A stretch of 64,000 bases of DNA from Paramecium octaurelia (GCA_905182995.1 CAJJDP010000014.1:668399-732398); one strand, 5' to 3'; shown: positions 12,583 through 25,120, counted from the first letter of the stretch. Made by a program: numbers and translations. The notes: generated by a model from the letters alone, not told the origin.

Positions 12583-13128
12583 ATGAAATTTAACACGTAA
12601 GATGGCCAAGCTTTTGAAGTATCTATTATTTAAATTAGATTGCTGATGAAACATTAAAATATTTTACTAAGGTTTGTAAAACTAATGTAGAGACACTTAA
12701 TTTAACTTCCATAAACAGTAGAATCATGAAAAAGGTAGTTTAGTATTGTGAAATACATTAAGAGGATGATATTATCCCTGAAATTTAGAAACCTTTGCTA
12801 TCAAATAATCTGTAAGTGATATTCTTATTATCAGGTATGAGATCGTGGGTTTTAAAGATGCTGAATATATTACTAATCTTGAATTTGAGGAATTACTTCA
12901 TATTATTAAAGCAGCCGAACTTCTTGGTATAAATACATTAGTAGATCTATCATGTGCACAGTTTGCAATAAAAATAAGAGGTAGAATTTCATTAAAATTG
13001 TAGGGAAAAGTCCAGAATAAATAAAATCTTATCTCTCTTCTAAAATGCATAAAACAGATGAAGAATTTTAGAGGTAAAGAGATGGTGAAAATATGGCCAA
13101 GATTTAGCAGATGTAAAGTTCAGATTGA
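12583..13128 (+). CDS. SKP1: SKP1-like subunit of SCF ubiquitin ligases
   Basis: Product of 159 residues with three introns of 20, 23 and 23 nt; exons sum to 160 codons. The N-terminal BTB/POZ-like fold has the D-G-x-x-F-E-I-A-D-E-T-L-K block, then the V-V-Q-Y-C-E-I-H and E-L-L-H-I-I-K-A-A-E-L-L-G-I-N-T-L-V-D-L helices. The C-terminal F-box-binding helix is I-R-G-K-S-P-E-Q-I-K. SKP1 bridges cullin to F-box proteins and so directs ubiquitination. The usual C-terminal W-C tail is missing; the protein ends in a Gln/Ser-rich stretch, so this may be a divergent paralogue. Confidence 0.88.
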
Positions 13129-13712
13129 GGAATAGACTTATGTTTTTAATTTGAAATAATTTCTATAAACTTAATAAATGGGATTCTGTAATTTCGGTCG
13201 ATCATCATTCAAGTTTGTTATCGTTAACTTAAACGCTTTGACCTTTTCTAGTTTCAATATCTAAATCCTTAAAATAAATATAATTTTATTCAAATTATAT
13301 TCTCATTAATGAATTTTATATATATGTAGTATAATTAGGCGGTCATCTTAATGTAATTAAATAAATCTATAATTTAATTTGAGAGTCAGATGCAAGAATA
13401 AGATAAGATTGAGATCCCAAACGATTTGAAATTTACTATTAATTTTTCAATTATCAAAACAAGCTTTATCTTTTTATAATAGAGATCTTAAACCTTTATT
13501 TCGACATTCCATTTTAATCAAATTGATATTCATTCATTTGATTCTCCCAAAGCTATATTTATCTAAAAGTTGTGCGAAGAAAAGAATTTGAACAACAAAA
13601 AAGATTGCTGAATTTAATACCAAAACTAACAAAATGATTAGAGTATTATAATCAAGAAATGGATTTAATAATGATTTTTTATTATTTACAAAGATATAAA
13701 TATAGTACTTTA
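13129..13712. other. Convergent intergenic region
   Basis: About 580 bases between the stop codons of the SKP1-like gene (plus) and the CCCH gene (minus). An apparent small hydrophobic reading frame on the minus strand near 13534-13716 overlaps the end of the CCCH gene in another frame and is not supported. Confidence 0.5.
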
Positions 13713-14311
13713 TCATTTAGAAGTGTTCACATCTTTAATTAATTTTGGTAATCCTTTACTTCTTTTTTATAATTTACTAACATTATTATAAATACATACC
13801 TTTTAGAAGCGAACAAGAGATTTATATTGGCCAGCAATATTTAGTAAGGGACAGTTGGTAATTTATTTGTCTTCTTCTCAGGATGTTTAAACTGACATCT
13901 TTCTCCGTAACAACAATAACTTTTAATATTAAATATTATTGATACCCATCTTAAGTGTAATTTTTACAAGTTTTAGTCTTGTAGTTAGAGGGAACATGGA
14001 CTTTTTATCTCACTTCGTCCTTTCCATGAGCAAAGGCACACTAATTTTAATTTTATAGAATACCTATTAACCATAAGGACAATATCCTTCAATGGCCCAA
14101 TATTTACAAATCTAAACAGGATTTATTAACAAATTTACTTCAGTTTTGACTTTTACTTTGTAGGAAACCTTTTTGTTATTTTTTTGGGTTGGCATTACTT
14201 CATCCAATTATTCATCTGAATTACTCTCACTAAATCAATAATAAATGGGTTATACCAACTCTTTGTAGAATGATTGCTATCAAATTCATCACATGAAATT
14301 TGTTAATTCAT
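13713..14311 (-). CDS. CCCH-type zinc-finger protein
   Basis: Product of 166 residues with four introns (26, 23, 26, 23 nt); exons sum to 167 codons. Two CCCH fingers are assembled across splice junctions: C-K-Y-W-A-I-E-G-Y-C-P-Y-G-Q-Q-C-A-F-A-H (intron inside the finger) and C-K-N-Y-T-Q-D-G-Y-C-C-Y-G-E-R-C-Q-F-K-H. The spacing C-x8-C-x5-C-x3-H is that of TTP/TIS11-like proteins, which bind AU-rich elements of mRNAs and promote decay. The N-terminal 45 residues are acidic and Ser-rich. The third intron ends in AAG. Confidence 0.88.
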
Positions 14312-15053
14312 TTTAAATAAAGTAATTAATATCTTATTTTTAAATCTTAATAATATTATTAAAGCCAATCCAGCCTATATAAATTAAAGATAATGCGTAT
14401 TTTAATAATATTATTAAACATTAGAAATTGCCGGGATTACTAAATTTAAAATACCTGGACCATCATCTTAACAAATTATGTTAATGAATTAAATAAATTC
14501 TGCAATTCCTATACTCCAATAAGCACAAATATCTTACTATTAATCATCTTAAATTCATATCCTCTGTGACTATTAATAGAAAAAGAGTTAATTCTTAGGT
14601 ATATTGCCAATCAATATAATTACAATGGCATTTGGATCATGATGAAGAGTTAGGACAATACTTCCAGTAATTTATTATTTCTATAGAAATGTTGTAACAA
14701 AAAATTTAGAAAATGTATAGTTTTGGATTAAATTACTCATTTAATATTATATTTAACAAAGTCGATTCATTTAATTAATATTCAGGTATTGATTTAATAA
14801 AAATCCTTAATTATTATCTCAAAGAATTTATTGGTATAAAAATGAATAGATCTTATAATCTATATTCAAATAATAAGTTCCACTCAAAAGTATTGAGTAT
14901 GAAATTCAATATTTTTAAGATAAAAATAATACTTTTCCACTATTTTATAAAGATTATAAAATGAGACAAATTACTTCAAAATTTAAGCAACTATAACTCA
15001 ATAACATAAAATCTAGATGCTTTTAAATTCGTAGAATGATTATTATAATAAAC
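14312..15053. other. Intergenic region with weak open frames
   Basis: About 740 bases upstream of the CCCH gene. A minus-strand frame is open for much of it and joins the CCCH frame, interrupted by one TGA. Because TGA is the only stop, such open runs are common by chance in A+T-rich DNA. The predicted residues show no domain, so no gene is called. Confidence 0.4.
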
Positions 15054-15521
15054 TCAAACTTCCTAACACATTCCTTCAGTTGGAGTAATTAATTCTTATA
15101 GATTATGTGATGTTTATTGAAAATTAAAGCCTTCTTATTCTCTCTAATTTACAGATTATTATTTTTCATTATGAGATGTATTTCTAATGCTATCATTTTC
15201 ATTTTCACTATCAGCATCAAATTAAAATGCAGCCTCCATTTCTTACTGTTTAACTTTTCTTGGCTTCTATTTTTTATTTTTGCTGATTGTAGCAGTAGTC
15301 TTAGAAACTTTCATTTTAATATTTTACTTCTGATTTGATTTTTCTTTAGAATCAGATTAAACTACTTGATTCGGGAAACTAATTGGATAATCAGAATTTA
15401 TCTCTCCTTAACCTTAATTTTAGATTGTCACAGGTTTGTTTCTAAAATATTTTCTCAAATATAATCCTGCAAAAGTTAGAAGCAAAAAGAGCAAAACGAC
15501 AATAAATAGAGTTTACAACAT
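15054..15521 (-). CDS. Small single-pass membrane protein, hydrophilic tail
   Basis: Intronless, 155 residues, ATG at 15519-15521 and TGA at 15054-15056. Residues 3-21 form one hydrophobic segment (L-F-I-V-V-L-L-F-L-L-L-T-F-A-G-L) followed by K/R residues. This suggests a signal anchor with the tail in the cytosol, or possibly a cleaved signal peptide. The remaining 125 residues are Lys/Gln/Ser/Asn-rich, with an acidic patch D-A-D-S-E-N-E-N-D. No family was recognised. Confidence 0.65.
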
Positions 15522-16434
15522 TATTAAAATATTTCAAATAATTTGTTAGCACTAATCTTTCGATGCCCTATTCCAAAGTCAAAGTGATTATATGTACTAT
15601 GTATTTTACTTAGTTACAAGCCTCTACTTATCCTATTATCTAAATAGTAATAAACTTTATATTAAGTATTGATTCATTTTTTTGGTTCTCTTGTTAACTA
15701 AAATTTCTCATCTTCATAAGAACAATTATTCAATCCCAAATCAAATTTTATAACATTTACTTTTTGTCTTTTTGAGCTAATTTTAAAATCTTGATTTTAT
15801 CTTCTTAATTTATCTCAGTAATTCATTTTTTCTGTTATTACTTTGGTTAAGCTATGCTGATAAAATAAGGAATATAGTGGATGAGTTTTCTTCTAATATC
15901 TTTACCAATTTTCAAATAGAGTAGATTCATGAGCATTAGAAGTCTGTGTGAATTGTGATTTAAGGAAGATTTGAACGAATAAAGTGATCAGTTATAAAAT
16001 GGATACAATAGTCTTCTAATTTGATATTTTATGCATACTCATTAAAGGATATCACCAATATTCTCTCTATGAAAAAAATATAGCATTGTAAATTAACCGA
16101 GGAAAATAGCATTAGAGTATATTTTTTGATTATTGATATGACCAAGATAGAAACTAAGAGAGTGTTATAAATTCTGGTAAAATATTTGAATAGTTGAAAT
16201 ATGTAACAATTCTAATAAGTATAATATGTAGAATAGATTATATGTTTGAAGATCTAGGGATTTCAATCTGAATCATTTGGCTACCACTAAGATAAATCTA
16301 AGTAAAATGAAATAAATAGTGTTGAGTAATTTTGTATATATTAATTCCTCTAAACTCTACAGGGAAATTTAGACCTATCAGAAGAAATTAAAATATTTAT
16401 AGATTCTAAATGATATATATTATTAAAATATTAA
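15522..16434. other. Divergent intergenic region, possible gene remnants
   Basis: About 910 bases. Short Lys/Gln-rich open pieces occur on the minus strand near 15660-15840, but they cannot be joined by plausible introns into a gene. Nothing else is recognisable. Confidence 0.4.
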
Positions 16435-17782
16435 ATGGACCAATAAACAGAGGAAACTTTGAATTCAGGAATTGAAGTTCAAGTGTGTGATCCCTTGGTA
16501 AAGAAGGATGGACTTAAGAATTATGTAGTTTACACACTCAAAGGTTAAGATAAAGAGGGCCAATTTTGTGTAGTGCGTCGATTCAATGAATTTGATTGTT
16601 TTAGGTAAGTTCAAATACTATGTAGAATAACTCTTCAAATACGATGGCCTGGATGCTATGTTCCTCCTTTACCTATAAAGAAATCAGTCGTAAGTGTTGT
16701 AACCTTATCAAAAGGGAAATATGGATTAATAGTTCATTGATGAGAGAATGCATTATCTCAATCTCTTTATGGCGAAGATATCAACAATCAATCATTTATG
16801 GTATTCTGAAGAAACTAAGATATTTATAAAAGCGAATGGCGATATTGAAAAAGTAATCATGTATTAATATTCCTCTAGCAATTAGTTTTATTATAAAAAC
16901 CATCTGCTGGTGATATCATCTACAAATATGAAACAGTATTCAATGATTTTTCAGGCAAAGAGATCAATGATCAATTACTCTCTAAAATTGGCAATTTCTC
17001 TTTGTTCTTAAAGAGAATTCAACCATAATTAGAAACTTTTTAATAATAAGCCAAATAACTTGTTCAATCGAGGTAAACGTATTCATCAATATTCAAGGCT
17101 ACAATGTTAAGAAAATATGAATCTTTTGTTAGACTATTTAATGCCAGAATATGAAAAGAATTGTTTAACCGAATATGTTGTGAATCCAGAGAATAAACTT
17201 GTGTTTGTTTAACATAACACAGAGTTATACCAATAATATGTTTTTTAATTTTTAATTATTAGCGAGCAGCCAATGAAAAGAGTGCTTTAGACAATTTTGC
17301 ATTGTCTATAAAAATAGAAACCAGAGACATTGATGCTGTGCTTGAAGCTATACTATGCAAAGATAAATATGAGTAGATTAAACAAATCTATATGACTAAA
17401 TTATGTAGTTTGAACAATGAGAAAAAAGACATTGAGAATGGCAAAACTACATTCAAATCTTTATTCAATTCAAATAAAGAAGAAATCTTCTAAAAGACTT
17501 AGCAATAAATTGATAATGTAATACATTTATTACAAATAATCGAAAGATCCAAAAAGAGATTGAACAATTAACCATCTTGTGTGATATGATAACCATAATC
17601 CTTGGATATGTAATTTTGCCTAGATATAAAGTATTTATTGTATCAACCTATTTAAGCAAGAGAAAGAGAAAAATTATTACTAATTATTAAAACAGATGGC
17701 ACAACATCAAGTTCAGAAAGCATAAGCAGAGAGAAATTATTGGTTAGATTTAGATAAGAATCAAATGTTTATGGAGGTTTGA
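16435..17782 (+). CDS. PX-BAR sorting nexin (SNX1/2/5-like)
   Basis: Product of 390 residues with seven introns (21-29 nt); exons sum to 391 codons. The N-terminal PX domain shows R-R-F-N-E-F-D at the phosphoinositide pocket, then W-P-G-C-Y-V-P-P-L-P-I-K-K (the PPLPxK loop), and ends about residue 125. A helical BAR-like region follows, with the typical late Y-W-L-D-L near the C-terminus. Sorting nexins of this type bind PI3P on endosomes, bend membranes and work with retromer in cargo recycling. Four of the seven introns end in AAG; without splicing them neither the PX nor the BAR part reads through. Confidence 0.88.
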
Positions 17783-18082
17783 AATTGATATATAACATAA
17801 CAAATATTAAATAAGAATCTTTGGAGTTAAAATTCATAAAATCTTAGATTGATTTATATTCTATAAGTTATAATGAAGAGAGCACTCGTTTAGGCAATTC
17901 TATCAAATATAAAGGTAATAGCAAAAGATCTCTTTTTATTAAGGAATAAAAATCTCACTAATTTAAATGTTTCACTTAATAGAAATATCTTCGACTCATG
18001 CTTTTTTTGTAAAATCCTCGTCTTCTTGTTTAGAATTCATTTAATATTCATAATATTATATGTGGATATCACGTTTAAAATA

Positions 18083-18828
18083 TCAATTACTATTTTTTCC
18101 ATCTTTTACTTTTACTCTGATATCATTATTTATGATTTGCTTCAAACATTCAATAGCCCAGCTAAAATTTCCTTCTGATATGTATTTTGTAAAATTTTCA
18201 ACTAATTTTTTTTTATCGGACTCATCCTTAACTATCAATGGTTCATACTTTTGCTAATTAATATTGAAAATTTAAATACTTAAGAAGCAGGCATATTGGG
18301 AATTTGTTATGGGAATTTGTTTATGGGAAACTAGGGATTAGCTTACATTCCTCCTCCAAAAGGGTTATTCTAAGGTTGAGGAAAAATTGGCTTATTATTA
18401 TTAATATCAGTCTTTGGGAAGGGCACAGGTTGAGGCTTTTATAAGTTTGGTTGATTTTAGGGATTCTAAACAAAGGGTTGCGGAGGTTAAAATTATATTG
18501 GTTTATTACCAGGGATATTAGGTTATGGAATAGCAGATTAAGCCTACTAATTTGGTATTAGTGGAGGGTTCTATTATTATAATTTATTCTGGGGATTAAA
18601 TGCTGTTTAGGGTGGTTTTGGTTGTAGGTTTGGTGTTTGATTTGGTGTTTGGTTTGGTGGTTGGTTTTGGGTTGGTTGGAATGGAATGCTTCCAAATGTG
18701 TTTATTGCAGGTTGAGTTGTAGGCTATGGAAGTTATCCGAATTGTTGGGCTTAAAACTATTTTTGTGGTTGTTAAACCTTTGAAGGTGGGAATGAGACTC
18801 CTTCTTGCTAATTCTATTATTGATTCAT
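18083..18828 (-). CDS. Pro/Gln/Asn-rich protein with short helical C-terminus
   Basis: Product of 239 residues with one 26-nt intron at 18254-18279. About 180 residues are low-complexity Pro, Gln and Asn, including repeated N-Q-T-P. The second exon encodes a conserved-looking helical module with F-T-K-Y-I-S-E-G-N-F-S-W-A-I-E-C-L-K-Q-I. The architecture (P/Q-rich stretch plus small helical C-terminal domain) recalls the C-terminal part of COPII Sec31, but the WD40 part is absent. Treat this as a guess. The gene runs convergently with the sorting nexin and divergently from the WD40 gene 70 bases away. Confidence 0.72.
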
Positions 18829-18900
18829 ATTAAAAATATTAATTTTTTTTATTAGTAAGAGCACTTTAATATATATAATAATAATATAAATAATATTACA

Positions 18901-20051
18901 ATGAGACCCAAACCCAAGAATAATAAGGAGTAGGCAAATGTGGAGGAATAATAACCTTAACACGTAATAAAGGAGGAGAAGCCTATTAGTGATAAATATT
19001 AGGTGAAATACAATTCAAAAACTCAATTGAGGTTAGATGAGAAGGAGAGTTTCGTATTAGGAGTGCCAGGAACTAAAATATATAGTGTGAAATGGGATGC
19101 TGAAGATAAATACATAGCTTGTGCTTGTGAAAATGGGACAGTTCGAATTTTCAATGTCAGGAAAAGGTAACTGTCTTATTTGATAAATTCTCTTGTGCCC
19201 AACGTTCCATTTTCATATGTGAAATGGAGACCTCAAGCTCAGCAATTTAAGACTAGAAATATCTTTGTAACTGGAAATACAAAGGGTGAAGTGCAACATT
19301 GGCATATGACAAGTGGGAAGTGTTTGGGAACAATGAAGGAGGACAACTCTGATATCTATTGTATAGATTACAATTAAGATGCAACAAAATTGGCAGTATG
19401 TGGATTGAATCCTATCATTCGTATACATGATGAAGAGAAAAGAGTTGTTGATGTTAGATTAGGAGTAGAATAAACATAGCCTCCAGGTCATAATAACAGA
19501 GGTATGAATAAATGTTATATACAGTTTATTGTGTTAAATTTCATCCTCAAAATCCTAATATGTTGATATCAGGTGGTTGGGATTACAGAGTTTTAATCTG
19601 GGATATTAGATAAAAGAAGCCAGAAGCCAATTAGATTTATGGTCCATTGATTTGTGGTGATGGTATAGACATGAGAGAGTCTTTTGATGGGTAACAATTG
19701 TTAACAGCATCGTGGTCACAAGAGAAACAGTTGCAAACGTGGGATCTTAGAACTTGTAAACTGATTTGTAATTTCGATTGGAATTCTCAAATAAAGGTTA
19801 GTAATCAGCCGTGCTAATTGTACAGTGGGTAATTCTCAAGATAGTTTGATAATCAATTAACTTTGGCTGGAGGATCAGGTGAGAATGAAGTGAGAATCTT
19901 TGATTCACAAGATTTTGACAATGCTTAAATATGTATTCATGATCTTTGCAGAGAAGTCAATACTGTGGATTGGGCACACAAGGATTCTAGATTTGCATTC
20001 TCAGGTGGTGACGGATACTTGAGAATATTTGAAATATAATAAATAAATTGA
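18901..20051 (+). CDS. WD40-repeat protein (Rae1/Gle2-like or related propeller)
   Basis: Product of 375 residues with one 23-nt intron at 19502-19524. After a basic, Gln-rich leader of about 50 residues there are WD-type blades marked by I-Y-S-V-K-W-D, G-T-V-R-I-F, G-E-V-Q-H-W, V-Y-C-V-K-F-H-P, S-G-G-W-D-Y-R-V-L-I-W-D-I-R, L-Q-T-W-D-L-R and the closing G-D-G-Y-L-R-I-F. The length fits a single seven-bladed propeller. Such proteins are scaffolds; the exact complex cannot be told from sequence alone. Confidence 0.85.
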
Positions 20052-20055
20052 ATTA

Positions 20056-20723
20056 ATGTAAGAACGGTTTATGAGGGCTATTCAAGAGTTGGATACCCTT
20101 TTAAGAGAAACTGAAACCGGCAAGATTAAACTTAGTCTTACTCTTAAGGATCTAGCATAATTGCATCACTTACAGTCCAGACTTCAGGAGTGTAAGTTTC
20201 TCAATTCAATCTATTCAGAGGAAAGCAGAATCAAGTAACTAATTGACAATTCATATTAAGATAATACCTAAGCAGAGCAGTGACGGTTAATCTTTAAATC
20301 TAAGAAGAATTGTGTTCGATTATAGAGACAAAAATGGAATCTATTACAGTATCTCATTTAATAATAATCAAGTCTAACTTCAATCATTTGGATAAGTTGA
20401 TTCTCTACATCTTGAATTAAACTATGAATAAAACAACCATGAAGAATGTACTAAGACAAATTAGCAATATTATTTTGGGTAGCAATAATTTCACTTTGCT
20501 CCGATTTTAAGAAAAATCTGTAGAAAGTGTCTCTACTGACGAATTTATTGAGGTAAACTAATCTTCTCAAAATAGTAATAATTAACAGAACAATAGAAAT
20601 TACAGCTTTACTAATAATTCCGTGGGGATCAACTTGAAATCATCACTTTCTAACCCACTGGGCAATTACAATAGATATTCAAATGCAGTTCTTTACAGGT
20701 TATCAGAGTGCCATAAAAATTGA
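20056..20723 (+). CDS. Upstream reading frame joined to the phosphodiesterase gene
   Basis: A 213-codon frame with one 26-nt intron (ending AAG), terminated by TGA at 20721-20723. It starts only 4 bases after the stop of the WD40 gene. The next codon after the TGA is the ATG of the phosphodiesterase frame in the same phase. The product is helical at first (L-T-L-K-D-L-A-Q-L-H-H-L-Q-S-R-L), then has V-L-R-Q-I-S-N-I-I-L-G-S-N-N-F-T-L-L-R-F, which resembles the start of a GAF domain, then Asn/Ser-rich linker. It may be the N-terminal part of the same GAF-phosphodiesterase, with the TGA an error, a real break or a read-through site. It could also be a separate gene. Confidence 0.5.
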
Positions 20724-22958
20724 ATGCTTAAACCCATTCTTCACTCATCATATACGAAGCTTAACAATAGGCCAAATTGCCATAATCCAAACCTCATCAA
20801 ATTAAACTCATATGCGATCAACTTATTACTATAGGTTATGACTACTTAAATGAGAATTACCAGTAATCATTTCTGCTCACTATAATTTAGTAAAGATGAC
20901 TTAATCAATTCAGTCAGAGCCATTGGCTAATTTTTAATTAAAAATGCTCCAATCTTATTTTAGGAATGCATTAGAAATGAAATCGAAAGAATACTCAACA
21001 CCAAATGGTAACACTTTAATATTATTTAAAGTGAAATTATTTAATCAACCAAACACTCAAAAGACACTAGTTTCGCAATTTTAGAAAACCAAACCAAGTG
21101 TTTTATTCCAGTTATGTCCAATCATGTCGTTTAATTCTATTTGCATATGGAGAATGTCTCCTTGGATATAATCACTTTTGCAGATTTTGTATTTATCCAT
21201 CTCATCTAAATTAGATGTCATAACTGTGGTAACATTTTAAGCATTCCTTAAGAGAATTAAAGGATAAAGAATTTCTCTATTAAATCATTGAAGTAAGTAC
21301 ACCAACCAAATTAGTAATTGCTTCTGATCTACATCTAAATATTATTTATTAGAGTGGTTCTGTTCCATCTTCATGGAATTTCTTGGATCTTAGCAATTAA
21401 TTAATTGATTGTTACCAAAATCTAACGGAAATCAAAATGGAAGAAATCTACAAAACGATGTTACTTTCATCCTTAGAAGAAGTTTAAAAGAGTAAAAAAG
21501 GTGCAATCGATGCTGGTTAAATCATTTATCATGATAAATATGTTGATATAGCAATCTACGTAAAAAAAGACGAGAAAAATGAAATTAATTAGTTCTTTAT
21601 TGTTTTTGATCAACCTAAAAAAAGATTCGAATCACAACGACAATCTAAAAGTGAAATAAAAGTTTCAGAAACTCTTGCAAGCTTGAAATAGGAGAAAATC
21701 GAGAAAGCATGCTTGGTTTTACAAGAGTCATTAAATCTGAATCTATAAACTGATGAGATTATTGATATGCTCAAAGAACATGCATTGATGACAATTATTG
21801 AACAAAAAGAATAAATTACTGAAGACATCAGATAAACTTACGTTTTAGAATATTACAGAAACTCTGAATAAGTGTAAACCTATCGTAGAACAATAAGCGA
21901 ACCAGATACTCCATTCGCAACTAAAACTTTGATTCAAGAACAATAATTGACTAATGCGAAAAGTATTAAAGTATCTAAATAAACATAGAAATGGAATTAT
22001 TTTAATTAAGACCTGATGATTTAGAAAATTTGGGCAATTGGTGTTTTGATATCACAGTTTAGAAAGATTAAATAAAACATTATACTTGGGCATTGTTTCA
22101 TTTATTAAACTACTTTGATAAATACCAGATGTATAAGGAAACATTTTTTCAATTTTTAGTTGCAATAGAAGAGAGATACAACAGTCGTCGCAACCCTTTT
22201 CATAATTTTGAGCATGGGTTTACTGTGGCTCATGCATGCTATTATATGATCAAGAATAAACTATTAGATGAATATTTAGATTAAACTGAATAGTTTGCAG
22301 CTATTTTATCTTCATTATGCCATGACATCGATCATACAGGTAGAACAAATGGATTCGAAGTTGCAAGAATGTCTAAATTGGCAGTTCGGTACAATGATGA
22401 AAGTGTGTTGGAGAATCACCATGCAGCAATGACCTTTAAGATTATGCAGAGAGAGAAATATAATATTCTATCCAATCTCTCTCAAGAGCAATTCCAAAAA
22501 GTGAGGAGATTTATGGTTTCCAATATCTTAGCAACAGATATGAAAAAACACTTCGATTTAGTGTCATCATTTGAAATTAAGTATAAAAATGGAGAAATGA
22601 ATATCGTCAATATGGAAACTAAAAGAGTGTTATCAGGTTTAATTGTTCACACTTGTGATTTGACTTAGCCAACAAAGAGATTTGAAATTACTAAGAAATG
22701 GTCTATACGAATATAGAATGAGTTCGATAATCAAGTGGAAGAAGAGAGATTATTAGGATTGCCAGTTACTTAACATTTAGTATGCTAAAATTTACCAAAA
22801 TAAGAATTGTCATTTATCAGAGTATTTGATTAATTATAACTTAGAATATCATCTAACCACTTTATGTATTAACATCCTCAATTTTAAATAACGGATTGTC
22901 AGTTGCCTTGAAATGTTTAGAGGAGAATGAAAAAGAATGGACAAAACTACTGAATTGA
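20724..22958 (+). CDS. 3',5'-cyclic-nucleotide phosphodiesterase, class I
   Basis: 720 codons with three introns (26, 26, 23 nt) from the ATG at 20724. The first 400 residues look like GAF-type regulatory sequence. The C-terminal catalytic domain has H-N-F-E-H-G-F-T-V-A-H (metal-binding and acid histidines), L-C-H-D-I-D-H-T-G-R-T-N, E-N-H-H-A-A, I-L-A-T-D-M-x-x-H and T-C-D-L-T. This is the full set of class I PDE metal ligands in the expected order. The enzyme would hydrolyse cAMP and/or cGMP, messengers that control ciliary beating in ciliates. A 23-nt intron near 22820 is needed to reach the usual C-terminal helix. Confidence 0.88.
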
Positions 22959-23254
22959 AAACAGAATATTGAATTAATTGATTTAATAATAATTATGTTT
23001 TATAGTTATGAAGAGCTATATCTATAAGTCATCTCTCTTTTGGTTATTGTAATTATGATGATAAATCATGATAATATATATATAATAAAAAAATAAAATT
23101 AGTAATGTAAACTATTCATATAGCTTTATATGAGTATCTAGGAACAAATCCATTAAAATGACATATATAAGCTAAACTAATTTAATAAATTAAATTCTGT
23201 TAGAGAGTAAGTGAAATAAGTCAATATATTTATTGTAATGATTATAATACATAA
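22959..23254. other. Convergent intergenic region
   Basis: About 300 bases between the stops of the phosphodiesterase and RRM-protein genes. It is A+T-rich with short TA repeats near 23085. No feature was seen. Confidence 0.5.
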
Positions 23255-25120
23255 TCAGATTAGTTTTTATTTTGAGAAATTAATTTGGATGGGTTTACCA
23301 TCTAATTCCAGTCCATTATTTTTCACTAAAACTGTTAAAGCAATTTCAGTGCTAGCAAATTTGAGAATGGCCATGTATTTCATTGCATTAGTGATGATTT
23401 TGGATTATTTGATGATTCCATACTCTTGTAAATACTATTAGAGTATATTCAATTAACAAGAATTCTTAGTCAAATTAGACACTTAGATAGTGTCACATGG
23501 AGGTGCTAGAGTGTAAGTACTATCAGGTTTAATTCGATGAGTTTCTTCTCCTCCCTAAAAGTACTCCTCTTAAGCTTTAAGATCTTAAGTGTACTCACCC
23601 GGCTTGCTCGGTTAGGTTTTTAAAGATATTTCATCGTAATTTGAAAAGAATATCTTTTTTAAATATTGTAAGATACTTTGATTGATTGTCCATAGAACAT
23701 GATATCATTGAGAGATTCCTTTGCGATAGCTGCATAATCATATGTCATATATTGTATTAAAGCACTTGATCTTTCCTTCAAATAGATCATTTTATCAATA
23801 TTGCCATATATACTAAATAAATTGTAGAGCATTTGGGAAGTAACCACTTTTTTGTCGAACCATCTAGCATAAATGACCTTTGATCTCTTGGCTTCTAAGT
23901 TATTTTAAATGAAATTAATACATTGAAGTGATTTAGAATTATCATCTAAGTTATCAGCACTAGATTACATCTTTTCAAATTGTTATCTTTCTACTTATTG
24001 TAAGGTCATACTCTTGGAGACTGGCATTTTAATCATTTTATTTCTGTATTGATCCTAATCTTATCTCTAGAGTGGTTAAGATAATGGTTATGAAATTTAT
24101 TAAACAATTTAGGTTTGTTATTATGGTTTTTCAAAAGCTGATTGAAAATTGGAGAATTGATTCTTGGTTTCTGTGTTAGATTCGAAGTACTTCAGAAATT
24201 CATTATGTTAATCTTCATCATCTTCATCTTCAATTTCTTCAGATCCGACAATCTCTTCATCTGATTCTTTCAGACATAAGTCTTAAAACTTTAAGTCATC
24301 TTCCTGGCAATTGTCAAGAGTTTCAATATTATTGTTATCTTAATAGCTTTACAAAAATTCTATTTGATCATTTTTGTTCTATTGTTCAGCTGGCAATGTT
24401 AATTTTTTTCTGTTTGATTATTTTTATTAAACATTTATTGATTGGGGGTCCTCAGATTTATTGACACCTTGTAGAAAATTTTGATATTGATCAGTTAAGT
24501 GTTAGAAATTGGTTTAGTATTCAAAGATCTAGTTAAGCAATTGCTACTATTTTTCAATTTGAGATTAGAGATCAATGGATGAAACTGTAGCAATAGAAAA
24601 TCCTTCAGCACTTACTAATTGCAGTTATCCCATAACTGAATTGATTTGTTGAATTTATTAAGACATTTAATGCTAAAATTGCATTTGCGACTACAACAAC
24701 TGAATAGGCATCTATTACTATGGTGTTTAAGAGGCTGGCTACTGTGATTTCCTTAATTATGTGTAATCTATGGTAAATTAAAGGCAATACCAACTCCACC
24801 AGTGTTGTTCTCTTGGAATGTGATATAAGTTAGTTTGCTAGCATACACATTCATTGGCAATTAGGGATCATCGCAGAACAATTTATCATTCATGATCTAT
24901 CTGGCTTTGTTGGCAGATTCAGGAAATTCGAATTCAACAAATGTCTTCCAAGTTAATGATCTCTCAAAAATTAGCATCTAAATTGTAGTAAGATGGAGAT
25001 ATTTACTCGTTGGATTGTTCCAAATTGACTAAATACCTTATAGTATTTATCATGTCCTAGAGTCTTATTTGCTTTGTTTGTGATCACTACCAAAATCACA
25101 TTAGTTGTGTCTTAATTCAT
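23255..25120 (-). CDS. PTB/hnRNP-L-like RNA-binding protein with three RRM domains
   Basis: Product of 596 residues with three introns (29, 23, 23 nt); exons sum to 597 codons. The first RRM begins at the N-terminus (Y-Y-K-V-F-S-Q-F-G-T-I) and ends in S-K-L-T-Y-I ... G-G-V-D-Y-T, the extended strand typical of the second RRM of polypyrimidine-tract-binding proteins. A Gln-rich helical linker and an acidic stretch (E-I-E-D-E-D-D-E-D) follow. Two further RRMs come next (L-F-S-I-Y-G-N-I-D-K and L-Q-E-Y-G-I-I-K-Q ... G-L-E-L-D-G-K-P-I-Q-I-N-F-S-K). It is likely a regulator of splicing or mRNA stability. Confidence 0.88.

Noticed and set aside
13534..13716. Small hydrophobic minus-strand frame resembling a membrane protein
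   Set aside because: Overlaps the 3' end of the CCCH gene in another frame; no independent support.
14312..14740. Possible N-terminal extension of the CCCH gene or separate gene with one in-frame TGA
   Set aside because: With TGA the only stop, long stop-free runs arise by chance in this base composition, and no domain or intron supports coding.
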